This document shows positions 7,282 to 12,449 of a stretch of DNA of 12,449 nucleotides, piece by piece. The translations under genes and the position numbers were made by a program. The number at the start of each line of letters is the position of its first letter. Positions within the stretch are counted from its first letter, which is position 1. The stretch is from an uncultured Collinsella sp. Lineage in GTDB: Bacteria > Actinomycetota > Coriobacteriia > Coriobacteriales > Coriobacteriaceae. The notes beneath the pieces are model-generated. The model made no database searches. It was not told the origin of the DNA and was given only the letters and a program-made list of their open reading frames with translations. The DNA is taken from the NCBI GenBank assembly GCA_900554135.1, contig USFU01000037.1:1-12449 (forward strand). The letters run 5' to 3'.

Positions 7282-7308
7282 CGAATCTGTTGTTCCCTAT
7301 ACTAACGC

Positions 7309-7343
7309 ACCTGCCAAAAAGGGACAGGTTTATTTTGGCAGGT
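7309..7343. repeat. REP-like inverted repeat in the HAD/thi divergent region
   Basis: ACCTGCCAAAA (7309-7319) and TTTTGGCAGGT (7333-7343) are perfect 11-bp inverted arms. They surround a 13-nt centre that contains GGGACAGGTTTA. GGGACAG-type cores next to TTTATTTT are common in short palindromic repeats tied to IS200-like REP transposases, so this may be one of many genomic copies; I infer this from resemblance. It lies between the divergent thi leader and the HAD gene. A TACAAT hexamer just to its right (7347-7352) may be the -10 box of the HAD gene, although no good -35 is seen. Confidence 0.6.
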
Positions 7344-7380
7344 CGTTACAATAGGTAGGACCGATACGAATGGGGACCTC

Positions 7381-8289
7381 ATGATCAAACTTGTGCTGAC
7401 CGATATGGACGATACGCTGATTCCGGCCGGGCATGACGGCGCCAGCGACTACGCCATTGAGGGCATTCATGCTATGCAGGCGGCGGGTCTGCACTTTGGC
7501 CCGGTTTCGGGTCGCCAGCCGTCCGCGATGGGCTGGATGTTCAAAAATCGTTCCGAGTGTTTTTCGACTGGCGCGTTCTGTAACGGCCAGGTGATGTTTG
7601 TCGGCGGCGAAGTAGTCGCCTCGCACGCAATCGACAACGATGCTCTGATGCGTTTGGCCGACTATCTTGAGCAAGAGACCGACGATACATTTCTAAAAGT
7701 CTATGGCCTGGGCGATGACTTTTGGGACAACGATGCCTATTGCGTGACGAGTGATCCCGAGCGCGTTCGTCGCGCCATGGAGTCGGGCGGCAACGCATGG
7801 CTCAAAGGCGAAGAGGCCCCGTGCCGTCCCGTCGTTGATGAAGTGCCGGTGTTCAAGGCGAATATCTGGAGTGCCCGTTCGCGTGAGGAGCTCGCGGAGC
7901 TACGCGAGCGCGTTGCCGCTGAGGTGCCGGAACTCTCGCTCGTGTTTCCCAACAACCGAGTGCGCCTGTTTGACATCCTTCCAGCAGGTTGGGACAAGGG
8001 TTGCGCTGCGCTGGAGTTGGCGCGCGCTTTGGGCCTGACGCCCGATGAGGTGGCCGTATTTGGCGATTCCGATAACGATCTGCCCATGATCGATGCCGTT
8101 CCCAACTCCGTTGCAGTCGCCAATGCCAACGAGGCTGTCACGGCTGCCGCGCGCTGGCATATCGGCGCTGCGGCAGACGATGCGGTTGCCGGGGCTCTGC
8201 ATCAGATTGCCGCCTGCGCCGCGACGGGGGAGATGCCGCCGTTTATGTGTCAGATGAGCACGACGGGTTTCGACGTCACGAACGTCTAG
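7381..8289 (+). CDS. Cof-type HAD superfamily hydrolase
   Basis: 302 residues, a HAD phosphatase with a type IIB (Cof-like) cap. Motif I is DMDDT at 8-12 (nucleophile Asp8 and acid/base Asp10), motif II is Ser43 in SGR, motif III is Lys206 in GWDKG, and motif IV is GDSDND at 228-233 with the Mg2+-binding Asp229 and Asp233. The cap lies between about 80 and 190. Family members dephosphorylate sugar phosphates, FMN, PLP or, for E. coli Cof, the thiamine precursor HMP pyrophosphate; the substrate here cannot be told. The ATG at 7381 has only a weak GGGGACC ribosome site. The gene diverges from the thi operon and is followed 10 nt later by the LysR gene, probably in one transcript. The last 25 or so residues extend past the usual end. 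Confidence 0.9.
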   Translation: MIKLVLTDMDDTLIPAGHDGASDYAIEGIHAMQAAGLHFGPVSGRQPSAMGWMFKNRSECFSTGAFCNGQVMFVGGEVVASHAIDNDALMRLADYLEQETDDTFLKVYGLGDDFWDNDAYCVTSDPERVRRAMESGGNAWLKGEEAPCRPVVDEVPVFKANIWSARSREELAELRERVAAEVPELSLVFPNNRVRLFDILPAGWDKGCAALELARALGLTPDEVAVFGDSDNDLPMIDAVPNSVAVANANEAVTAAARWHIGAAADDAVAGALHQIAACAATGEMPPFMCQMSTTGFDVTNV

Positions 8290-8299
8290 GGAGAAAGCC

Positions 8300-9196
8300 A
8301 TGAAGCTTCAGCAGCTCAGATATGTCGTCAAAGTTGCCGAATGCGGCAGCATCACCGAGGCCTCGCGTCGGCTCTTTGTGTCGCAGCCTTCGATTACCGC
8401 GTCGATCCGCGATCTCGAAAACGAGATGGGTGTGCACATCTTTGAGCGCACCAACAAGGGCGTCATTGTGTCCGAGGAGGGCGAGACCTTCTTGGGCTAC
8501 GCGCGACAGGTGCTCGACCAGGCCGATCTGCTCGAAGGCAAGTACAAGGGCGCGTCCGAGCAAGTGCCGCACTTTAGTGTGAGCTGCCAGCATTATTCCT
8601 TTGCCGTTAACGCGTTTGTTGACGTGATCCGCGAGTTCGATGCCGCGCGCTACGACTTTACCCTGCGCGAGGAGCAGACTCACGAGATTATCGAGGACGT
8701 CGCGCATATGAAAAGCGAACTGGGCATCCTGTACTTATCCGAGCATAACCGCGAGGTTATCGAGCGTATGCTCGCCGTCAACGAGCTCGTATTCGAGGGA
8801 CTCTTCTGCGCCACGCCGCACGTTTTTGTGTGTGCCGACCATCCGCTGGCTGACCGCTCCAGCGTGACGCTCGAGGACTTGGAAGACTACCCGTTCCTGT
8901 CCTACGAGCAGGGCAGCTATAACTCGTTTTATTATTCCGAGGAACTGACCTCGACGTTTGAGCGCCGCAAGAATATCCGCGTGCGCGACCGCGCGACGTT
9001 GTTCAATTTGGCTATGGGCCTCAACGGCTACACCGTGTGCTCGGGCGTGATCAGTCACGAGCTCAACGGCCCCGGCATCATCTCGATTCCGCTCGATGTG
9101 GATGAGTACATGGAGATTGGCATCATCACGCGCAAGAACACGACACTCACGCGCTACGGCCAGGCGTATATCGACGCGATTCGTCAGCATATCTAG
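8300..9196 (+). CDS. LysR family regulator, MetR/MtaR-like
   Basis: 298 residues with the typical LysR layout. The N-terminal winged helix-turn-helix (about 1-65) includes GSITEASRRLFVSQPSIT and a dimer helix (about 60-90). The effector-binding domain is about 90-298. Segments such as FSVSCQHYSFAVNAFV, LSYEQGSYNSFYYSEE and RDRATLFNLAMGLNGYTVC resemble, from memory, the MetR/MtaR group of streptococci that controls methionine genes. If so, a methionine-pathway signal (homocysteine-like) could be the effector. The ATG at 8300 follows a GGGAGA site and comes 10 nt after the HAD stop, so the two are likely co-transcribed. A MET-box-like site lies upstream of the metE-like gene at 12353, a plausible but unproven target. 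No site of that kind was seen before its own operon. Confidence 0.9.
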   Translation: MKLQQLRYVVKVAECGSITEASRRLFVSQPSITASIRDLENEMGVHIFERTNKGVIVSEEGETFLGYARQVLDQADLLEGKYKGASEQVPHFSVSCQHYSFAVNAFVDVIREFDAARYDFTLREEQTHEIIEDVAHMKSELGILYLSEHNREVIERMLAVNELVFEGLFCATPHVFVCADHPLADRSSVTLEDLEDYPFLSYEQGSYNSFYYSEELTSTFERRKNIRVRDRATLFNLAMGLNGYTVCSGVISHELNGPGIISIPLDVDEYMEIGIITRKNTTLTRYGQAYIDAIRQHI

Positions 9197-9200
9197 TCTT

Positions 9201-9239
9201 TTGAGCGGTGTCGGGCTTGGGCTTGGCGCCGCTCAATTT
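9201..9239 (+). terminator. Intrinsic terminator after the HAD-LysR unit
   Basis: TTGAGCGG (9201-9208) pairs perfectly with CCGCTCAA (9229-9236). The stem continues inward with G-U and G-C pairs to a 6-nt loop, about 15 pairs in all, and is followed by TTT. It starts 4 nt after the LysR stop codon. Confidence 0.65.
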
Positions 9240-9327
9240 GCCGCCGACGGTCCAGGATAGGGCCTGATTTCGAGCCACATGTCCCATTAACCGGCGCCCT
9301 CTCGCACTACCATCAAAGTGAGCCGCT

Positions 9328-10365
9328 ATGCGAGGGGAGGTCGCCGTGGATCGGATATATACCGATAGCTGGCGTTTCCCCATGCCACTTATGTGCACGG
9401 CATTTGAGCCCGGGACGCTCGACAGAACCCTCGACGTGATGCTCAAAGATGACTATGGCGTTATCGCGCGTGCCGAGGCGCACTACTATCGCGGTTGCCC
9501 CGATGAGGCACGACGCCTGGCGGAGCCGTACTTGCTGTCGGACGACCATTCGCTTCGTCTTTCGGCATGCCTGTTGTGCGCCTATGCAAATCTGTCACTG
9601 AATCGCGCATTGGCGGCGCGTCGCTGTCTTGCGTACCTCGAGGAGACGGGGAAGGGCTAAGGGGCGGCAAAGGATCCACGCGCTCAGGCCTCGTATATGC
9701 TGCTCGCGGCCAGCGCGTGCGTGCTGCTGCATTTTCCCTCGCCGGTGTCACGCAGCGAATTTGATTCGTATGCATCGCTGCTGCCCGAGGGGCTGCGCCT
9801 GTTTACAACCTACGCGCTGGCACACCGTGCCTATCTTGATGGCGATTACGGGCGCTGCGTGGGGATGGCGGAGAATGCCCTGTCGATGAAGCAGGAAAGC
9901 TATCCCATCCCTGAGGTCTTCTTGCATCTGATCGCTGCCGTTGGGTGGATCAACCAGCGTGAGGCTGACCGTGCGAACATTCACTTTATGCGTGCGTGGC
10001 AGATTGCGCAGCCCGATGGCTTGATCGAGATCGTTGGCGAGCATCACGGGCTTTTGCAGGGCGTTTTGGAATCATGTCTAAAGAAAGATCATCCGCTGGA
10101 GTTCGCGGAGATCATTAAAGTTACCGAGCGCTTTAGCCGCGGCTGGCGTCGCGTGCACAATCCGGGTGCGGGCGCCACCGTTGCCGAAAGCCTGACCACG
10201 ACGGAGTTTGCCATTGCCATGCTGGCCTGTCGCGGCTGGACCAACGATGAGATTGCCGCTCACATGGGTATCTCGCGCGGCACGGTAAAGAATCGCCTGT
10301 CGAACACCTACGCCAAGCTTGGCATAACGAGTCGCGCCGCGCTGAAACAGTTTGTATTGCTGTAA
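9328..10365 (+). pseudogene. LuxR-type regulator broken by an in-frame TAA
   Basis: One continuous frame of 346 codons is interrupted by a single TAA at 9658-9660 (codon 111 from the ATG at 9328). Both sides read as one protein: a helical, TPR-like N-terminal part (AEAHYYRGCPDEARRLAEP, then CAYANLSLNRALAARRCL), the stop, then GAAKDPRAQAS and a second helical stretch leading to a LuxR DNA-binding domain at the end. No frame change is needed, so a point nonsense mutation or a sequence error is the simplest reading. The original start is either the ATG at 9328 or, better, the GTG at 9346, which has GGGGAGG 5 nt before it. No clear promoter is seen after the preceding terminator. The family role would be control of unknown genes, perhaps the neighbouring surface protein. 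Confidence 0.7.
9697..10365 (+). CDS. C-terminal part of the broken LuxR regulator, with HTH
   Basis: 222 residues from the first ATG after the stop. Residues 30-150 are helical and TPR-like (YALAHRAYLDGDYGRCVGMAE; AVGWINQREADRANIHFMRAW). The last 60 residues are a LuxR-type winged helix: SLTTTEFAIAMLACRGWTNDEIAAHMGI, then SRGTVKNRLSNTYAKLGI, with the conserved T-E pair, G-W-T-N-x-E-I-A and T-V-K-N. There is no phosphoacceptor receiver domain. The ATG at 9697 has no ribosome site before it, so this piece is probably made poorly or only by re-initiation or readthrough. Confidence 0.6.
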   Translation: MLLAASACVLLHFPSPVSRSEFDSYASLLPEGLRLFTTYALAHRAYLDGDYGRCVGMAENALSMKQESYPIPEVFLHLIAAVGWINQREADRANIHFMRAWQIAQPDGLIEIVGEHHGLLQGVLESCLKKDHPLEFAEIIKVTERFSRGWRRVHNPGAGATVAESLTTTEFAIAMLACRGWTNDEIAAHMGISRGTVKNRLSNTYAKLGITSRAALKQFVLL

Positions 10366-10424
10366 GCGACCGGCGAGTGGTTTTGTTTTGAGTGGACAAT
10401 CGAATCGGATCGTTCAAACGCGGC

Positions 10425-10454
10425 GCGGCCGCCGGTGGGAGGTCCGGCGGCCGC
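10425..10454. terminator. GC-rich hairpin between convergent LuxR and surface-protein genes
   Basis: GCGGCCGCCGG (10425-10435) and CCGGCGGCCGC (10444-10454) are perfect 11-bp arms around an 8-nt loop. The hairpin stands 59 nt after the LuxR stop and 51 nt from the stop of the leftward surface-protein gene. U-runs are weak on both sides, but position and strength fit a shared transcription end. Confidence 0.6.
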
Positions 10455-10505
10455 TTACCATGGGGCGGTGCGCGTTCGTGTTGATCGAGCGTGCGAGGTT
10501 TGGAG

Positions 10506-12098
10506 CTACGAGCGCTTGCGGCTGGTAAAGATGCCAGCGACGACGGCTGCCATGCCCGTAATGGCGGCAGCGACGGCACCCATAATGGAAGCGTCACCCG
10601 TGGCCGCGAGCGTGTCCTTGGTGTTGACATGCTTAATGGTCGCGGCGGCGGTCGTTACCTTAGGCTTCGACTCGGGCTTTGCCGGGGGCGTCTCCACCGG
10701 AACGATGACGGCGCGCTTGGCGATGGCGTTGCTATCCAGATTAGTGATGACATCATTGGCGGTGCCGATCGTCTGGCCGCGCTGGTAGGGGGCATCGGCG
10801 GGTTCGGTGCCAACGAAGCGCACGTCGCAAATGCGTCCACCATTGGGTGTTTCGATAATGCTATCGACGATATTGATTGTTCCGGCAATGCTGCCGTCTG
10901 CACTATTCACGACGGCCATAATGGCGGCAGTGTCGCCTTCTGCCGTTACGCGACTGTGTGTGATGGAGATGGTCGCGGGCGTTAAACCGTGCTCGGTGAA
11001 GGCTAAGATGCCGAATGTGCGGGCATTCACGTCTGGGTCTACTACGACAATGTCGCCATTGGTGATGGGCGGTAGGGGCTGGTTGCCTCCATCGTGGTTG
11101 ATGTAGTGGGCAATGGCCTCGACGGTCGAGTCGCTGATGAAGATGCGCCCGCCAGGTCCGCCGGTGTCGTAATTGTACGAGTAGATTCCTGTGGCGTTTT
11201 CGCCTTCGGCATAGGCGTGGACAAATGAACCGTTTTTAATGGTGATGTCACCCTCGTCGGTGAAGATGGCGGCTGGGTTGCCTTCGCGTGCTGGGTATGC
11301 ATACGCTCGTACGGTCGCCGCATCAATGGTCAAGCCGTCGAAGGCATGTATGCCGCTGCCGAATCCCTGAGCGGTCAGTGTGCTGTTGGATACCGTGAGG
11401 GTTTCTTCGGCGACGATACCGAAATCCTGTTCGGAGCGCGTGTCGACTGTGCCGCCACCGGCTATGGTTATGTCGCCGTCGGCAAGGATGCCTTCGGCAC
11501 GTGCGCCCTTGGCGGTAACGGTTCCGCTCGTATTGATTGAGAGGTCATTATCGGCGTGGATGCCGCTGGCGTCGCCCGAAGCGTTGACAGTGCCTGTTCC
11601 GCTGATCGTCATATCGCCCTGGGAATACAAGGCGTCGCCTTCTGCTGTTGCCGTCAGGGTGCCCGTTCCGGAGATGTTGAGCTCGGCGCTCTCATTGGCA
11701 CCGTCTATAACGGAAATGCCGTCGCCTTCGTCATTGGCAACCGTATTGGTGCCCTCGTAGCTCACGTTGAGCTTACCGCCGGCAGCGATGCCTCCGCCGT
11801 TATAACCATTGAGTGTCATGTCGTCGGCGCCGTCCCAGGCCCACGTGCTGCCGTCGCCAGCTGCGGTGCCGGCGTTATAGGTGGCGCCGTCGACCTCGAC
11901 CCACTCGGCCGCAAACGAAATGCTCGGCATGAGCAGCGAGCTCACCGTAAGTGCGCAGGTCAGGCCGCAGACGATGCGGCGGGTCACGCGGCGCCAGCTG
12001 CCACAGGTGAGAACGGCGCGCTGGCGCACGGGGGCCTCGGCGTAATGAAGCCCTGCAACACGATCGGTGTGGCGCGTGGGGGTCGTAAACGTGGTCAT
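10506..12098 (-). CDS. Secreted beta-helix-like repeat protein with LAATG cell-wall sorting signal
   Basis: 530 residues. A long Arg-rich n-region (about 1-41) and a hydrophobic stretch (42-62) form a signal peptide with likely cleavage after SFA (63) or one residue later. The first 70 mature residues (Trp/Asp/Gly-rich, TWAWDGADDMTLNGYNGGGI) resemble the carbohydrate-binding beta-helix family PF14262, a tentative call. Residues 138-306 hold a run of roughly 23-residue repeats. A second beta-rich part (about 315-450) follows, then a Pro/Lys linker (468-480, PVETPPAKPESKPK), and at the end LAATG (497-501), a hydrophobic segment and the basic tail RKRS. This is a sortase signal; LAxTG is known for class E sortases. 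It is probably anchored outside the cell as an adhesin or glycan-binding protein. The ATG at 12098 has GGAGC 4 nt before it. No sortase gene is in the window. Confidence 0.85.
   Translation of the reverse strand: MTTFTTPTRHTDRVAGLHYAEAPVRQRAVLTCGSWRRVTRRIVCGLTCALTVSSLLMPSISFAAEWVEVDGATYNAGTAAGDGSTWAWDGADDMTLNGYNGGGIAAGGKLNVSYEGTNTVANDEGDGISVIDGANESAELNISGTGTLTATAEGDALYSQGDMTISGTGTVNASGDASGIHADNDLSINTSGTVTAKGARAEGILADGDITIAGGGTVDTRSEQDFGIVAEETLTVSNSTLTAQGFGSGIHAFDGLTIDAATVRAYAYPAREGNPAAIFTDEGDITIKNGSFVHAYAEGENATGIYSYNYDTGGPGGRIFISDSTVEAIAHYINHDGGNQPLPPITNGDIVVVDPDVNARTFGILAFTEHGLTPATISITHSRVTAEGDTAAIMAVVNSADGSIAGTINIVDSIIETPNGGRICDVRFVGTEPADAPYQRGQTIGTANDVITNLDSNAIAKRAVIVPVETPPAKPESKPKVTTAAATIKHVNTKDTLAATGDASIMGAVAAAITGMAAVVAGIFTSRKRS
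11181..11687 (-). repeat. About seven ~23-residue repeats within the surface protein
   Basis: Residues 138-306 read as successive units with the pattern DLTI-x-GTGTVTA-x-G-x-x-x-GI-x-A. Examples are DMTISGTGTVNASGDASGI, DLSINTSGTVTAKGARAEGI, DITIAGGGTVDT and TLTVSNSTLTAQGFGSGI. The period of 22-24 residues, with alternating beta-strand residues and turns at Asp/Gly, fits one rung of a right-handed beta-helix. The later units (LTIDAATVRAYAY; DITIKNGSFVHAYAEG) are more diverged and carry longer loops. Confidence 0.7.
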
Positions 12099-12246
12099 GG
12101 TCGCTCCAATCTCTCGCGTGGCCTTGTGCGGTCACCACTAAGCGTATGGGCGATAGGGCAAAGCTGCTAGTGCCATATGGGCACGAAAATGGCTATTTGC
12201 ACTGGCGGATATGGGATAGTTTGGCTTGGCGGCCCGTTGGTGTGCA

Positions 12247-12263
12247 TATAGAAGTTTCCTATA
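12247..12263 (+). promoter_or_regulatory. MET-box-like operator upstream of the metE-like gene
   Basis: TATAG (12247-12251) and CTATA (12259-12263) are 5-bp inverted ends of a 17-bp site; one more A-T pair extends each arm. The streptococcal MET-box recognised by MetR/MtaR-type LysR proteins is, from memory, a 17-bp palindrome with the same ends and length. The centre here differs. The site lies about 90 nt before the start codon and just upstream of possible -10 hexamers (TATATT at 12281; CATACT at 12309 with TTTACG at 12286), where an activator would bind. Confidence 0.45.
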
Positions 12264-12298
12264 TCAAACCAATACAAACGTATATTTTACGATAGCCA

Positions 12299-12312
12299 TA
12301 TGAGCGCTCATA
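12299..12312. promoter_or_regulatory. 14-bp perfect palindrome before the metE-like gene
   Basis: TATGAGCGCTCATA is exactly self-complementary. It ends 40 nt before the ATG at 12353 and overlaps a candidate -10 hexamer (CATACT, 12309-12314), a position typical of a repressor site. No known operator with this sequence comes to mind, so a protein partner cannot be named. Confidence 0.4.
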
Positions 12313-12352
12313 CTTTGTCCCAGTAAAGCAACCAATGCAAAGGGAGATATCT

Positions 12353-12449
12353 ATGAGTGCTTTAACCACGCTGAACGCGCCGTTTCGCGCCGATATCGTC
12401 GGCAGTTTTCTTCGTCCGCAGGCCGTGAAGGACGCCCGTGCCGCCTATG
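12353..12449 (+). CDS. MetE-like methyltransferase (YxjG/YxjH family), partial at right edge
   Basis: Only the first 32 codons are in the window. The start MSALTTLNAPF is followed by RADIVGSFLRPQAVKDARAA. This matches the beginning of cobalamin-independent methionine synthase-like proteins of the short YxjG/YxjH type, which keep only the C-terminal catalytic half of MetE and carry the typical R-A-D-x-V-G-S-x-L-R-P motif. The likely role is methyl transfer to homocysteine to form methionine; the exact methyl donor is uncertain. AGGGAGA lies before the ATG at good spacing. The MET-box-like site and the palindrome upstream suggest methionine-dependent control. Zn-binding and active-site residues lie beyond the edge. 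Confidence 0.8.
   Translation, partial: MSALTTLNAPFRADIVGSFLRPQAVKDARAAY

Noticed and set aside
9658..9660. Recoding of the stop as selenocysteine or pyrrolysine in the LuxR gene
   Set aside because: The codon is TAA, which is not used for either residue, and no recoding signal was seen.
11346..12170. Plus-strand open frames opposite the surface-protein gene
   Set aside because: They mirror the repeat array of the real gene, lack ribosome sites and show no family features.
12170..12184. Short inverted repeat GTGCC-ATATG-GGCAC upstream of the surface-protein gene
   Set aside because: Only 5-bp arms, and matches of this length are expected by chance; noted as a weak operator candidate only.
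1..12449. CRISPR arrays, tRNA genes, insertion sequences or phage genes
   Set aside because: No direct repeats with regular spacers, cloverleaf sequences, transposase motifs or structural phage proteins were seen.

Overview
The window looks like a chromosomal stretch from a high-GC Gram-positive gut actinobacterium, most probably a Coriobacteriia member such as Collinsella. This assignment is an inference. It rests on the G+C-rich codon use, a surface protein ending in an LAATG-type sorting signal, a LuxR regulator with a TPR-like N-terminal part, and the general look of the proteins. No rRNA, tRNA, CRISPR array or insertion sequence was seen.

Layout. (1) 1-3954, minus strand: two tandem paralogous cyclic-di-GMP genes. 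The complete one (905 aa) is read as GGDEF - PAS-like - degenerate GGDEF - degenerate GGDEF - EAL. The next one downstream runs off the left edge but starts with the same GGDEF - PAS - GGDEF order. A perfect 13-bp inverted repeat lies between them. (2) 4278-5147, plus: a YjjU-like patatin phospholipase, closed by a strong hairpin shared with the convergent thi operon. (3) 5249-7281, minus: a thiamine operon. A TPP riboswitch and an intrinsic terminator precede thiM, which is followed by an MTH1187/DUF77-type thiamine-binding protein and thiE; the last two overlap at ATGA. (4) 7309-7343: a REP-like inverted repeat in the divergent region. (5) 7381-9196, plus: a Cof-type HAD phosphatase and a LysR regulator that resembles the streptococcal MetR/MtaR group, probably co-transcribed and ended by a hairpin. 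(6) 9328-10365, plus: a LuxR-type regulator whose reading frame is interrupted by one in-frame TAA. (7) 10506-12098, minus: a secreted, repeat-rich, probably beta-helical surface protein with a C-terminal LAATG sorting signal. (8) 12353 to the right edge, plus: the start of a MetE-like (YxjG/YxjH family) methyltransferase gene, with a site resembling a methionine MET-box and a 14-bp palindrome upstream.

How the parts fit together. The thi genes salvage thiazole (ThiM), join it to the pyrimidine (ThiE) and probably bind thiamine (DUF77), all under TPP feedback at the leader. The LysR gene and the MET-box-like site in front of the metE-like gene may form a methionine control circuit. The two GGDEF proteins suggest local cyclic-di-GMP turnover. 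The interrupted LuxR gene and the neighbouring surface protein are the most likely strain-variable parts. The most notable points are the tandem cyclic-di-GMP pair, the putative MetR/MET-box link, the nonsense-broken LuxR gene and the LAATG-anchored beta-helix protein. I found no clear case for a wholly new multi-gene system.
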